NCBI GenBank assembly: GCA_002451695.1
Contig: DKDC01000022.1
Span: forward strand, 1 to 43,673
Reading direction: 5' to 3'
Length of the DNA stretch: 43,673 nucleotides
Origin: Prevotellaceae bacterium UBA6858
GTDB lineage: Bacteria; Bacteroidota; Bacteroidia; Bacteroidales; Bacteroidaceae
Part shown: positions 8,719 to 16,910 of the stretch, piece by piece
Position numbering within the stretch: position 1 is the stretch's first letter
Layout of the letters: each line of letters begins with the position of its first letter
Notes under the pieces: model-generated
What the model was told of the DNA's origin: nothing
The model's input: the letters and a program-made list of their open reading frames with translations, nothing else
Database searches by the model: none
Made by a program: the position numbers and the translations under genes

Positions 8719-9603
8719 ATGAAAAGAAACAGGAACATATTCGTCATGGCGGTGTTTTCGCTTTTGCTTTTTGCGTCGTGTGGCGAGTTTAACAATATAA
8801 TGAAATCTGCCGATTATCTCTACAGGTATGAGGCTGCCAAGCAATATTATGCCGACGGCAAGTATTCAAGGGCGGTGGTGCTCTTGCAGGATGTTATTTC
8901 TGTACTGAAAGGCACAGACAAAGGGGAGGAGAGCCTGTACCTTCTTGGAATGTCGGCGTATAAGGCGGGAGACTACGAGGCCGCTGCCAACTTCCTGAAA
9001 AAGTATTACGAGACATACACCAATGGCCTGTACACCCAGGACGCGCGTTTTTACAATGCTATGGCGTTGTATAATAACACCCCGGAACCCAAACTTGACC
9101 AGACGGAGACATATGAGGCTGTAACGGCTTTCCAGAATATGCTGGAGATATATCCCCAGTGTATATATGCCAAGGAGGCGCAGGACATGATTTTCAAGTT
9201 GCAGGACAAGTTGGTGGAAAAGGAATATCTTTCCGCAAAGACATATTATGACTTGGGCAGCTATTTTGGCAATTGCAATTTTGGCGGGAACAATTATCAG
9301 GCGTGCATAATTACAACGGAGAATGCCATGCGCGATTTCCCTTATTCAAAGCGCCGCGAGGATTTTGCAATAATGTTGCTCCGTGCCAAATATCAGCTTG
9401 CCGCCCACAGTGTGGAATTGCGCAAGCGTGAACGCCTTGATGCGGCGGTGGAGGAGTATTATGCCTTTGCAAACGAGTTCCCCGAGTCAAAGTATTTGCC
9501 CGAGGCTAAAAACATATTTGACAAGGCCAAGAAAAAGGATGCCTCCGAAGCTGCCAAGGAGGAAAAATCTTTGGGAAAATCATTGGAAAAAGCGGAAAAT
9601 TAA
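8719..9603 (+). CDS. bamD: Outer-membrane assembly lipoprotein BamD
   Basis: BamD is the essential lipoprotein partner of BamA in inserting beta-barrel proteins into the outer membrane. The 294-residue product starts with a lipoprotein signal peptide ending in the lipobox LFASC (Cys at about residue 21). It then has tandem TPR-like helical pairs (for example AAKQYYADGKYSRAVVLLQDVI, ESLYLLGMSAYKAGDYEAA), the family's substrate-binding scaffold, and a Lys/Glu/Ala-rich tail. The start is supported by the promoter just upstream. It leads a small cluster with omega, DUF4293 and ssb, an arrangement I associate with Bacteroidetes genomes. Confidence 0.9.
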   Translation: MKRNRNIFVMAVFSLLLFASCGEFNNIMKSADYLYRYEAAKQYYADGKYSRAVVLLQDVISVLKGTDKGEESLYLLGMSAYKAGDYEAAANFLKKYYETYTNGLYTQDARFYNAMALYNNTPEPKLDQTETYEAVTAFQNMLEIYPQCIYAKEAQDMIFKLQDKLVEKEYLSAKTYYDLGSYFGNCNFGGNNYQACIITTENAMRDFPYSKRREDFAIMLLRAKYQLAAHSVELRKRERLDAAVEEYYAFANEFPESKYLPEAKNIFDKAKKKDASEAAKEEKSLGKSLEKAEN

Positions 9604-9637
9604 AAGAATCACACATATAAGTTTTATATATCAGAAT

Positions 9638-9973
9638 ATGGACTACAGAAAGACAGATGCGCCTACAAATACCCAAACGCGCAACATCACGGAATTTGCA
9701 AAGGGTACGAACAACATATACGAGAGTGTTGTAATCATGTCCCGCCGTGCAAACCAGATATCGGTTGCGATGAAAAACGATTTGCAGAAAAAATTGCAGG
9801 AGTTTGCCTCCGCAAACGAAAATCTTGACGAGGTTTTTGAAAACAGGGAGCAGATAGAGATTTCCCGCTATTATGAGCATCTTCCCAAACCGTCTTTGAT
9901 TTCAGAACAGGAGTATTTGGAAGACCGTCTGTATTTCCGCAACCCGACAACGGGCGAAGAAGGCATAGTGTAA
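9638..9973 (+). CDS. rpoZ: RNA polymerase omega-family subunit (Bacteroidetes type)
   Basis: The 111-residue protein contains NIYESVVIMSRRANQISV, which matches the core of omega (N-x-x-E-x-V-x-x-x-SRRA-x-Q-I), the small subunit that binds beta' and aids polymerase assembly. Further downstream are ENLDEVFENREQIEISRYYEHLPKP and a short acidic end, as in the RpoZ-like proteins that follow bamD in this phylum. The ATG at 9638 is used; the longer open frame upstream overlaps bamD and is not credible. It sits 34 bases after bamD and 19 bases before the DUF4293 gene, so it is probably cotranscribed. Confidence 0.8.
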   Translation: MDYRKTDAPTNTQTRNITEFAKGTNNIYESVVIMSRRANQISVAMKNDLQKKLQEFASANENLDEVFENREQIEISRYYEHLPKPSLISEQEYLEDRLYFRNPTTGEEGIV

Positions 9974-9992
9974 GGGGTTATTCCATAAGAAT

Positions 9993-10448
9993 ATGATACA
10001 GAGAAAACAGACATTGTTTCTCATTGCCGCAATTGCCCTGCTTCTTGTCTCGGCTTTTGAGATTTCCGCATCTTTCAAGACGGCGGAAAACCTGACGCTT
10101 GCCACATTGTCGAATTTCTCGTTGGGCGACGGAAAGTCCTCGAACGCGCTGTATTCCATAATGGGCGTCATGCTCCTTGGCTCTGCTGCGCTGAATGCCG
10201 TTGCGGTGTTTCTGTTCCGTAACCGCAAAATGCAGATGAAGATTTGCTGGTGGGTTATTTTTGTGCTGCTGATATATTATATAGCAAGGATGAGCTGTAT
10301 AGTGGGAATTGCGAAAACACTCAAACTGACGCCGCAGTTCGATTTCTATGAGGCTTTCCCTTTGATTGCGGTTTTCTTTGTGGTGTTGGCTTACAGGGGA
10401 ATTCGGCATGATGACAAATTGGTGAAAGACTCTTACAGGATACGCTAA
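9993..10448 (+). CDS. DUF4293 membrane protein
   Basis: This small membrane protein of 151 residues starts with MIQRKQTLFLIAAIALLL, the typical opening of the Bacteroidetes-specific DUF4293 family. Four hydrophobic segments are visible (about residues 8-26, 50-72, 84-104 and 117-134), with a short basic C-terminal tail (YRGIRHDDKLVKDSYRIR). Its function is not known. Position between the omega gene and ssb suggests cotranscription with housekeeping genes rather than a dedicated pathway. Confidence 0.82.
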   Translation: MIQRKQTLFLIAAIALLLVSAFEISASFKTAENLTLATLSNFSLGDGKSSNALYSIMGVMLLGSAALNAVAVFLFRNRKMQMKICWWVIFVLLIYYIARMSCIVGIAKTLKLTPQFDFYEAFPLIAVFFVVLAYRGIRHDDKLVKDSYRIR

Positions 10449-10465
10449 CCGAAAATTGATTTGAT

Positions 10466-10852
10466 ATGTCTCTCAACAAGGTGATGCTAATAGGCAATGT
10501 GGGGCGTGAACCCGAGATAAGGTATGTTGACAGCAACATGGCTGTGGCAAGGTTGTCGCTGGCAACTTCAGAAAGGGCATATACACTGAAAAACGGGACG
10601 CAGGTGCCGGAACGCACCGAATGGCACCGTATTGTGGCATGGCGCGAAACGGCGCAGTTTATAGAGAAGTATGTGCATACGGGCGACAAATTGTTTGTGG
10701 AGGGGCAACTGCGCACAAACAGCTATACCGACAAGAACGGCATCCAGCGCAGCATAACCGAGGTTCTTGCCGAGAAGGTGGAGCGTCTGGCCGGGAAGGC
10801 GAATGCTTTGCCAAATGCGTCCAATTCCCCGGAGGGAGTTCCGGAGAAGTGA
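10466..10852 (+). CDS. ssb: Single-stranded DNA-binding protein
   Basis: The protein (128 residues) is a single OB-fold SSB: MSLNKVMLIGNVGREPEIRYVDSNMAVARLSLAT is the classic N-terminus, followed by TEWHRIVAWRETAQFIEKYVHTGDKLFVEG. It coats single-stranded DNA in replication and repair. The C-terminal region after the OB fold is very short (about 20 residues, ending EGVPEK). It lacks the acidic DDDIPF-like tip through which canonical SSB recruits partner proteins. It may therefore be a secondary SSB or a lineage-specific short form. It is the last gene of the bamD cluster. Confidence 0.92.
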   Translation: MSLNKVMLIGNVGREPEIRYVDSNMAVARLSLATSERAYTLKNGTQVPERTEWHRIVAWRETAQFIEKYVHTGDKLFVEGQLRTNSYTDKNGIQRSITEVLAEKVERLAGKANALPNASNSPEGVPEK

Positions 10853-10926
10853 GGCGGCGCACGCACAATTAAATGAGAGGCAAAAATAATGCTCCGCAGA
10901 TTGTGCGAAAAACATATACTGAAACT

Positions 10927-10996
10927 GCAAAAACTACATCGGACATAGAAAAAACTACATCAGACGTAGGAAAAACTATGTCCGATGTAGTTTTGC
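10927..10996 (+). repeat. 21-bp-phased dyad element, copy B
   Basis: Three 15-bp units (CTACATCGGACATAG, CTACATCAGACGTAG, CTATGTCCGATGTAG) are centred at 10941, 10962 and 10983. Unit 1 and unit 3 are exact reverse complements, extending to about 19 bp, so the transcript can fold into a hairpin followed by TTTTGCTTTTT. It lies between the convergent ssb and folC genes and could end transcription for both. No gene is visible in the remainder of the 10853-11153 gap. Confidence 0.85.
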
Positions 10997-11153
10997 TTTT
11001 TGCAAGCGTTTGAATAACTGAAACTTGCAAAACTTTTTCTGCTCGGGTTAATTCTCTGTTAATCAGAGTTGTGTGAAAAAAGTGGCGTAATGCCGTATAA
11101 TGGTTAAGAGATGCGGCTTGTTTTGGGAGGATAAGACAAGCTTTTCACTTTTG

Positions 11154-12446
11154 CTATTCGGACGGGCGGTATGCGAGAAAATCACCTACAATGAAATTGC
11201 TTCCGCCTATATAGATAATGTCATTGGGGGAGCTGTCTTTCAGGGCGGCTTTGTATGCTTCAGCGACATTGGGATAGTGATTGCCGTTTAGTCCGTGCCT
11301 GACTGCCATGGAATGCAGAGCCTGTTCGTTCATCGCCCGCTTTACCGATGCCTTTGTAAAGTAATATACGGCTTCTTCCGGCATAAGTCCGAGGGCTGTG
11401 TCTATGTCCTTGTCGGAAACCATTCCTATGACGATGCGGATTTCCCCGGCTTTCATGCCTTTTAGCTGCTGCATATTATACGCCAGGCCGCCGGGGTTGT
11501 GTCCCGTGTCGAGAATAACCAAAGGCTTTTCGGAAAAAACTTCCCAACGTCCGTGCAGTCCGGTTAGTTCCCCCACGTGTTCAAAGCCGTTGCGTATGGC
11601 TTCGTCTGTTATGCAGAATCCTCTTTTCCGGAGTTCTTTAACTGTACACAGAATGGTGTTTGCGTTTTTTTGCTGATAGTCTCCGCCCAATTCGTAATGG
11701 AGCGGCTGTGCAAACATATCTGTGTCAAGCATTATTCCCTTTGCGCAATGGGTGAGGGACTTTACTATGGGCCGGGTCTCCGCAAACACAATAGGCGCAC
11801 CTGCAGCCTTTGCCGTTTTTTCAAAAACGTCCTTTGTCTCTTCAACAGTTTCGCCAATCACGGCGGTGATGCCGTGCTTGATTATCCCGGCTTTCTCTTT
11901 TGCGATTTGCGCCAGGGTGCTGCCCAAGAATTGCGTGTGGTCGAAACTTATGTTTGTGATAACCGAAACTTCGGGCTTTATTATGTTTGTGCAGTCGAGT
12001 CTTCCGCCCAAGCCCACTTCAACAACCGCCACGTCTGTTTTCTGCTTGGCGAAATATTCAAAGGCGAGCGCGGTTGTCAGTTCGAAAAACGACGGGTGCA
12101 AAGGCTCAAAGAAAAAACGTTCCTTCTCGACAAAATCAATGACATCCTGTCTGGAAATCATTTTGCCGTCAACCCTTATCCTTTCCCTGAAATCAACAAG
12201 GTGTGGCGATGTGTACAATCCTGTCTTGTATCCCGCCGATTGCAGTATGGCGGCGATGGTGTGCGCACACGACCCTTTGCCGTTAGTTCCGGCAATGTGT
12301 ATGGTTTTGTACTTTGTGTGCGGATTGCCGAAATGGCTGTCTAAAGTTTTTGTGTTTTGCAGTCCCTCCTTATACGCCCCCGCACCAATGTTTTGAAACA
12401 ATGGTGCGGATTCGAAAAGGTAGTTTACCGTTTCTTCGTAATTCAT
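11154..12446 (-). CDS. folC: Dihydrofolate synthase / folylpolyglutamate synthase
   Basis: FolC joins glutamate to dihydropteroate and extends the polyglutamate tail of folates in the cytoplasm. The 430-residue product has the Mur-ligase-like P-loop HIAGTNGKGSCAHTIAAIL (about residues 49-67), then TSPHLVDFRERIRVDG, VVEVGLGGRLDCTN and SFDHTQFLGSTL, all hallmarks of the family. The C-terminal ligase domain carries LDTGHNPGG. It is the last gene of a minus-strand group, 16 bases after dnaJ. The window also holds pabB and pabC for the pABA branch of folate, though far away. Confidence 0.95.
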   Translation of the reverse strand: MNYEETVNYLFESAPLFQNIGAGAYKEGLQNTKTLDSHFGNPHTKYKTIHIAGTNGKGSCAHTIAAILQSAGYKTGLYTSPHLVDFRERIRVDGKMISRQDVIDFVEKERFFFEPLHPSFFELTTALAFEYFAKQKTDVAVVEVGLGGRLDCTNIIKPEVSVITNISFDHTQFLGSTLAQIAKEKAGIIKHGITAVIGETVEETKDVFEKTAKAAGAPIVFAETRPIVKSLTHCAKGIMLDTDMFAQPLHYELGGDYQQKNANTILCTVKELRKRGFCITDEAIRNGFEHVGELTGLHGRWEVFSEKPLVILDTGHNPGGLAYNMQQLKGMKAGEIRIVIGMVSDKDIDTALGLMPEEAVYYFTKASVKRAMNEQALHSMAVRHGLNGNHYPNVAEAYKAALKDSSPNDIIYIGGSNFIVGDFLAYRPSE

Positions 12447-12462
12447 GTCTTTTGTCCTGCAA

Positions 12463-13632
12463 TCAGTCGAACAAAGCCCGGAATTTTTGGAAAATGGTCT
12501 CCTTTATGTCTTTGCCAGGCTTTACGTTCTCGCTCTCCTTTAAGGTTTCGAGAGCCTTTTTCTCCTCTTTCGTCAAGTTTTCCGGTATGTAAACGCTGAC
12601 ATTTACGATCAAATCCCCAATTCCGCTTCCGTATCCTTTTACGGCGGGAAGCCCTTTTCCGCGCAGACGCAGAACTTTTCCCGGCTGCGTGCCTGGTTTT
12701 ATAGTTATCTTTGACGTTCCGTCGATTGTAGGTATGTCAACCGTGTCGCCGAGGGCTGCCTGAGGTACGGTAAGTAGCAGATTGTAAACAAGGTCGTTTC
12801 CGTCTCTGACGAAAGTCGGGTGCGGGGCTTCTTCAATCACGACTTGCAGGTCTCCGTTCATTCCGCCATGCCGTCCCGCGTTTCCTTTTCCCGGGACGTT
12901 TACTATCATTCCTTCCGAAACGCCGGCGGGAATGTTCACTTCCACAACCTCGTCGGCAAGCACAACACCTTCGCCGTTGCAATGCCGGCATTTTTTCTTT
13001 ATCACCGTACCTTCCCCATGGCAGGTGGGGCATACGGTTTGGGTTTCCATAACGCCGAGAAAAGTGCGCTGTTGGCGCACGACGTGTCCTCTGCCATGGC
13101 AGGTCGGGCAGGTTTCTGCGGCAGACCCTTTTTCGGCGCCGGTTCCGCCGCACTCACTGCATTTTACGTATTTCTTTACCTTGAACTTTTTGGTAACGCC
13201 TTTGGCAATGTCTTCAAGGGTGAGTTTTACGCGCAAACGCAGGTTTCCTCCCGCAGGACGGCTGGCGGATGCCCCCCCGGCATTCCCGAAGCCTCCGAAA
13301 CCGCCCCCAAAGGGATTGTGTCCGTTGAACAGGTCTCCGAACATACTGAATATGTCGTCCATGCCCATGCCGCCTCCTCCGAAGCCCCCGAAACCTTCGC
13401 CATTGACCCCGGCGGCGCCAAACTGGTCGTAGCGCGAACGCCTGTCCGGGTCGCGCAACACGTCATAGGCTTCAGCGGCTTGCTTGAATTTCTCTTCCGC
13501 TTCCTTGTCTCCCGGATTTCGGTCGGGGTGGTAGCGTATCGCCATTTTTTTGTACGCAACCTTTATTTCGTCAGCCGTGGCTGAACGTTCCACCCCTAAT
13601 ATCTTGTAATAGTCTTTTTCTGTATCTGCCAT
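12463..13632 (-). CDS. dnaJ: Chaperone DnaJ (Hsp40)
   Basis: DnaJ delivers unfolded clients to DnaK and stimulates its ATPase. The 389 residues show the full type I layout: a J domain (about 5-70) with the HPD tripeptide in RYHPDRNPGDKEAEEKF, a Gly/Phe-rich linker (GFGGFGGGGMGMDD and on), four zinc-binding CxxCxGxG repeats (CSECGGTG, CPTCHGRG, CPTCHGEG, CRHCNGEG), and the substrate-binding C-terminal domains. It follows grpE by 35 bases and precedes folC, so grpE-dnaJ are cotranscribed. No hrcA or dnaK is present in the window and no CIRCE element was seen. Confidence 0.97.
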   Translation of the reverse strand: MADTEKDYYKILGVERSATADEIKVAYKKMAIRYHPDRNPGDKEAEEKFKQAAEAYDVLRDPDRRSRYDQFGAAGVNGEGFGGFGGGGMGMDDIFSMFGDLFNGHNPFGGGFGGFGNAGGASASRPAGGNLRLRVKLTLEDIAKGVTKKFKVKKYVKCSECGGTGAEKGSAAETCPTCHGRGHVVRQQRTFLGVMETQTVCPTCHGEGTVIKKKCRHCNGEGVVLADEVVEVNIPAGVSEGMIVNVPGKGNAGRHGGMNGDLQVVIEEAPHPTFVRDGNDLVYNLLLTVPQAALGDTVDIPTIDGTSKITIKPGTQPGKVLRLRGKGLPAVKGYGSGIGDLIVNVSVYIPENLTKEEKKALETLKESENVKPGKDIKETIFQKFRALFD

Positions 13633-13667
13633 GATTTATGCTTTACTTGCGGCGTATGTGGCGCATT

Positions 13668-14234
13668 TTATTGCCCGACAGCCACTTTGGCGTGGCGTAT
13701 CACTTTGTCGTTAAGTTTGTATCCCTTTTGCACGCAGTCGATGACCTTTCCTTTTGCATCGTCGCTTGGCGCGGGGATCATCGCTATCGCCTCGTGGAAA
13801 TCGGTGTTGAAGTCCGCGTTGTTTGCCTCAATGGGTTTCAGTCCGTTTGTTTCAAGAACTTTCATGAGCTTTTGGTATATGAGCTCAACTCCTTTTTTCA
13901 GAGCCTTTTGGTCCTCGGATTTTTCCATGTTTTTCAAAGCCCTTTCAAAGTCGTCGATGATGGGAAGCAATGAGGAAATGACTTTTTCTCCGCCGTTCAG
14001 GATAAGTTCGCTTTTTTCTTTCAAAACGCGTTTGCGGTAGTTGTCAAACTCTGCCGCCTGACGCAGGTATTTGTCTTTCAGCTCGGCTATTTGCGCCTCA
14101 TATTCTGCCTCTTTGTTTTCGTTTGCGCTTTCTTGCGCCTCGTTCTTCTCTGCGGCTTCGCCGGTTGGGGCTTCGGTGCAGTTGCAACCGGTGGTTTCCG
14201 GGTTTTCTTCCTTATTTTTTTTCTTGTTGCTCAT
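13668..14234 (-). CDS. grpE: Nucleotide exchange factor GrpE
   Basis: GrpE releases ADP from DnaK. The start chosen is the ATG at 14234 (MSNKKKNKEENPETTG), giving 188 residues. The longer frame would overlap cdd. An acidic, low-complexity N-terminus precedes a long coiled coil (AQIAELKDKYLRQAAEFDNYRKRVLKEKSE), as expected for the GrpE dimer stalk. The C-terminal beta-domain carries NADFNTDFHEAIAMIPAP and GYKLNDKVIRHAKVAVG, close to the family signature. It lies between cdd and dnaJ on the same strand with short gaps (42 and 35 bases). Confidence 0.94.
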   Translation of the reverse strand: MSNKKKNKEENPETTGCNCTEAPTGEAAEKNEAQESANENKEAEYEAQIAELKDKYLRQAAEFDNYRKRVLKEKSELILNGGEKVISSLLPIIDDFERALKNMEKSEDQKALKKGVELIYQKLMKVLETNGLKPIEANNADFNTDFHEAIAMIPAPSDDAKGKVIDCVQKGYKLNDKVIRHAKVAVGQ

Positions 14235-14276
14235 TTCTGTAATTGTTTTTACGGATGTTTGCAAAAAGCGTACCAA

Positions 14277-14765
14277 TCATTTTGCCTGTTTCATGTTTTC
14301 TGCATCGAACTGAAGCGGCAGCAGGGATTTGGCATCTTTTATTATGTAAACCTTTTCCTTTCCGGCTAACAGCAGCTCGATAGGCTGGCTTTGCCGGTTT
14401 GCGGTTTCGAGTATTGCCTGACGGCACGCCCCGCATGGGGATACTGGCTGTTCGGCGAACTCCCCGCCGTTTTTTGCGGCAATGGCCATGCGTTTTATGC
14501 GTTCGTGCGGATTGTTGGCCTTTGCGTAGTAAAGCAGGCTGCGCTCTGCGCACATTCCCGACGGGTAAGCCGCGTTTTCCTGGTTGTTTGCCTTGAGAAC
14601 AACGCCGTTGCCGAATTCGAGTGCGGCCCCTACAGAAAAATTGGAATACGGGGAATAACTGTCTGCGCACGCTTCTTTTGCGGTTTCCACAAGTTTCATC
14701 CGGCCGTTACCAAGTTCGGCGTACGACAGCGCGGTTACTTCAATGTTTATGTCAAATACTTCCAT
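14277..14765 (-). CDS. cdd: Cytidine deaminase
   Basis: Cdd converts cytidine and deoxycytidine to uridine forms in pyrimidine salvage. With the start at 14765 (MEVFDINIEVTAL) the product has 162 residues. The zinc site is complete: CAERSLLYY with its catalytic Glu, and SPCGACRQAI with two Cys ligands. SYSPYSNFSVGAALE is the substrate-side motif. The longer frame up to 14903 has no family sequence and is rejected. It heads the group cdd-grpE-dnaJ-folC, an odd mix of salvage, chaperone and folate genes that may simply be a readthrough arrangement. Confidence 0.93.
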   Translation of the reverse strand: MEVFDINIEVTALSYAELGNGRMKLVETAKEACADSYSPYSNFSVGAALEFGNGVVLKANNQENAAYPSGMCAERSLLYYAKANNPHERIKRMAIAAKNGGEFAEQPVSPCGACRQAILETANRQSQPIELLLAGKEKVYIIKDAKSLLPLQFDAENMKQAK

Positions 14766-14788
14766 TTTGGCAGGTTGTTTATGTACTG

Positions 14789-14796
14789 CAAAATTA
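14789..14796 (-). promoter_or_regulatory. Possible -7 box for the cdd group
   Basis: TAATTTTG on the minus strand fits TAnnTTTG and lies 24-31 bases ahead of the cdd ATG. I found no good TTG element at 19 bp, so this is a weak call. Confidence 0.3.
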
Positions 14797-14936
14797 ATAC
14801 TAATTGCCAAGATGTTTTGTCGCTGGAAATATATATTGCGTGGGTTCGGGATGAAAGCCCCTTGAAATCCGGGATGGAACTGCTCAAATATACGTGGCGG
14901 CAAATGCCCTCTGAAGATGTTTTTCCAAACGCCATG

Positions 14937-15020
14937 AAAACTACATGGGATGTGGGAAAAACTATGTCCGATGTAGGAAAAATTATGTCTGACATAATCC
15001 GGACTACATCAGACCTTTTT
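14937..15020 (+). repeat. 21-bp-phased dyad element, copy C
   Basis: Four 15-bp units are centred at 14948, 14969, 14990 and 15011. The third (TTATGTCTGACATAA) is a perfect palindrome around its central base. The fourth, CTACATCAGACC, is followed by TTTTT. This is the one copy whose T-rich end does not point away from a same-strand gene: both neighbours (cdd and cls) are on the minus strand. The rest of the 14766-15165 gap shows no gene. Confidence 0.85.
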
Positions 15021-15165
15021 CCGCCTGATTGCAAGCCTTTGAAATACAGACGCTTGTAAAGATTTCTCACGACAGGCGCAGTTTCTTGCAAATCAACAAC
15101 TTGCGGGATTTTCCGTGTTTTTCAGGTGGGGTGGTTTGGGGATGGGTTTGCGTGGCGTGGCGCGG

Positions 15166-16596
15166 CTACAGCAGTGGCGACACTATCCGCACGAAGCTTT
15201 CCGCCGTTTTCTGTATGCGGCTGCGCTTTCTCCAGCGCCTGCGGCTTATGAACTCGCACGACCGCTGGTCGTTCTCGAACAGGCTTTTAAGGGTGGCGGC
15301 GAGCCTTTTGTCGTAGATGAATGCGTTGACCTCGAAGTTGTCCTCGAAGCTTCGGAAGTCGGTGTTGGTGGAGCCGACGGTGCACAGTGTGTCATCGCAC
15401 ACAAAGTATTTGGCGTGGAGGAACTCGGGCCCGTAGGCGTAAACTTTTGCGCCGGCTTTTAGCACGTCGCCGTAGTAGGATTCGTTTGCGGTCTTTATCC
15501 AGAAATGCTCCGACTTGGCGGGGACCATAATCCTCACGTCTATTCCCGAGCTTGCCGCCACCTGTATGGCGTTGAGCACCTGCTCGGTGGGCATGAGGTA
15601 GGGGGTGGCGAGGTAGAAATACCGTTTGGCGTTCATTATCGCCCATACGAAGCCGTCCATTATGTATGGCAGCTCCGATGCGGGGGATGCCGTTACTATT
15701 TGCAGGCTTCCGGGGTTTGTGCTGCCGCTGTCTGCGGTTTCCGGGTACAGGTTTTGGGTGTCGAGCATTTCGTTGCAGTTGTAAAACCAGTCGGCAACGA
15801 ATGTCTGTTGCAGTCCGTAAACGGCGTTGCCGGTGAGGCGCAGGTGCAGGTCTTTCCATCCCTCGCCGTTTCTGCCGTAAAGATATCTGTCGGCTATGTT
15901 CATGCCGCCGATGTAGCCTGTCCGCCCGTCTATGACGGCTATCTTGCGGTGGTTGCGGTAGTTCACGCGGCGCGTGAAGCGCGAGAACCTTACCGGCATG
16001 AAGCTTCTCACCTCGATGCCAGCCGCACTCAGGCTGTTGTAGAATTTGTTCTTCACCGACCAGCAGCCAACGTCGTCGTACATCAGCCTTACTTTCACCC
16101 CGCGCCTAACTGCGTCTTTCAGAAAATCGCCCGTCAGCCGTCCGAGCGCGTCGCCCTCGAAAATGAAGTACTCGAGGTTTATGTGGTGCTTGGCGCGGGC
16201 TATGTCCCTTAGCAGGGAGAGCATCTTGTCCTCGCCGCGCTGGAAAACCGTGGTGTTGCCGAGGGAGAAGGGCGGGGCGTAGTTGCGCCGCAGGAAGAAG
16301 TTGGCGAGCGGCTTGCAGGCTTGGGGGATTTGGGCGTTGTCGTGGGGAAGGTAGTTTGCAAGGTCCTTGCGCTTCATCTGGTTTATCTCCCTGCGCAGGA
16401 AGCGGCGTTCCTTGCGTATGTCCTGCCCGAAGAAATAGAAAAGCAGTATTCCCGCCACAGGGAGGGCTATCAGCACAAGCGTCCACGCCATGGTCTTTAC
16501 CGGCTGCCGCTTTTCGAGAATTACCACAAGGATTGTGGCTGCCACAACGAGGAAGTAGAGCAGCGTTATTATCCTGAATATGATGTATGCGGCCAT
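15166..16596 (-). CDS. cls: Cardiolipin synthase (phospholipase D family)
   Basis: Cls joins two phosphatidylglycerol molecules to give cardiolipin at the inner membrane. With the start at 16596 (MAAYIIFRIITLLYF) it has 476 residues. Two N-terminal transmembrane helices (about 3-25 and 36-56) are followed by a cytosolic part with two HKD motifs: NHRKIAVIDGRTGYIGGMN and LHAKYFVCDDTLCTVGSTN. The end NTDFRSFEDNFEVNAFIYD is also typical. The upstream frame to 16671 lacks family sequence, and a -7 box lies between the two starts, which supports the shorter form. It stands alone between an intergenic repeat and two terminators. Confidence 0.93.
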   Translation of the reverse strand: MAAYIIFRIITLLYFLVVAATILVVILEKRQPVKTMAWTLVLIALPVAGILLFYFFGQDIRKERRFLRREINQMKRKDLANYLPHDNAQIPQACKPLANFFLRRNYAPPFSLGNTTVFQRGEDKMLSLLRDIARAKHHINLEYFIFEGDALGRLTGDFLKDAVRRGVKVRLMYDDVGCWSVKNKFYNSLSAAGIEVRSFMPVRFSRFTRRVNYRNHRKIAVIDGRTGYIGGMNIADRYLYGRNGEGWKDLHLRLTGNAVYGLQQTFVADWFYNCNEMLDTQNLYPETADSGSTNPGSLQIVTASPASELPYIMDGFVWAIMNAKRYFYLATPYLMPTEQVLNAIQVAASSGIDVRIMVPAKSEHFWIKTANESYYGDVLKAGAKVYAYGPEFLHAKYFVCDDTLCTVGSTNTDFRSFEDNFEVNAFIYDKRLAATLKSLFENDQRSCEFISRRRWRKRSRIQKTAESFVRIVSPLL

Positions 16597-16611
16597 TCTG
16601 ATTGCTTTGTG

Positions 16612-16619
16612 CAAAGATA
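16612..16619 (-). promoter_or_regulatory. -7 box for cls
   Basis: TATCTTTG on the minus strand, 15 bases upstream of the cls ATG, matches TAnnTTTG. The -33 element is not clear. The leader would be only about ten bases. Confidence 0.4.
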
Positions 16620-16645
16620 TGAAAAAAGTGCAAAAGCATTGCGGG

Positions 16646-16681
16646 GAAAAACAATGCCGGCAGTTTCGCAACTACCGGCAT
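16646..16681 (-). terminator. Hairpin plus T-run between the barrel-protein gene and cls
   Basis: Arms 16654-16665 and 16670-16681 pair over 11 of 12 bases with a 4-base loop, and on the minus strand are followed by TTGTTTTT. This is a standard intrinsic-terminator shape. It lies 175 bases beyond the stronger terminator at 16856-16891 and so could end a separate short transcript (see findings). Confidence 0.6.
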
Positions 16682-16782
16682 CTCAAAAAAAATTGCTATG
16701 AAAGGAAGTGTAAATTCCAAATACTTGCAGTCCGCATTCCGTTTTCATGACTTTTATTAGCGCTATGTTGCAAACCGCAATG

Positions 16783-16790
16783 CAAATATA
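16783..16790 (-). promoter_or_regulatory. -7-like box between the two terminators
   Basis: TATATTTG on the minus strand matches TAnnTTTG. It lies between two intrinsic terminators, with no convincing open frame before the second one. It may drive a small RNA of roughly 130 bases or act as a distal cls promoter. Confidence 0.35.
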
Positions 16791-16855
16791 AGGAATATTA
16801 TCTTTTTCGAGCATAAAAATTGTAAAAAACAATCTTCGTACCCCAAATTAATGAA

Positions 16856-16891
16856 AAATGCGGCGGGAAGCGCGCGCTTCCCGCCGCATTT
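16856..16891 (-). terminator. Strong intrinsic terminator of the outer-membrane barrel gene
   Basis: A perfect 16-bp stem (arms 16856-16871 and 16876-16891, GC-rich, loop GCGC) lies about 20 bases after the stop codon at 16911 and is followed on the minus strand by ATTTTTC. Shape, position and T-run fit a Rho-independent terminator. Confidence 0.85.
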
Positions 16892-16910
16892 GCGTTTTAT
16901 CGTGGAGGGG

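Noticed and set aside
10927..10996. The 21-bp units could be read as a short CRISPR-like array
   Set aside because: Units are dyads separated only by A-rich linkers, without unique spacers. Copies are spread over seven loci and no cas genes are present.
11577..12344. Long plus-strand open frame (255 codons)
   Set aside because: It lies entirely inside folC on the other strand and shows no family pattern; the minus-strand protein is clearly real.
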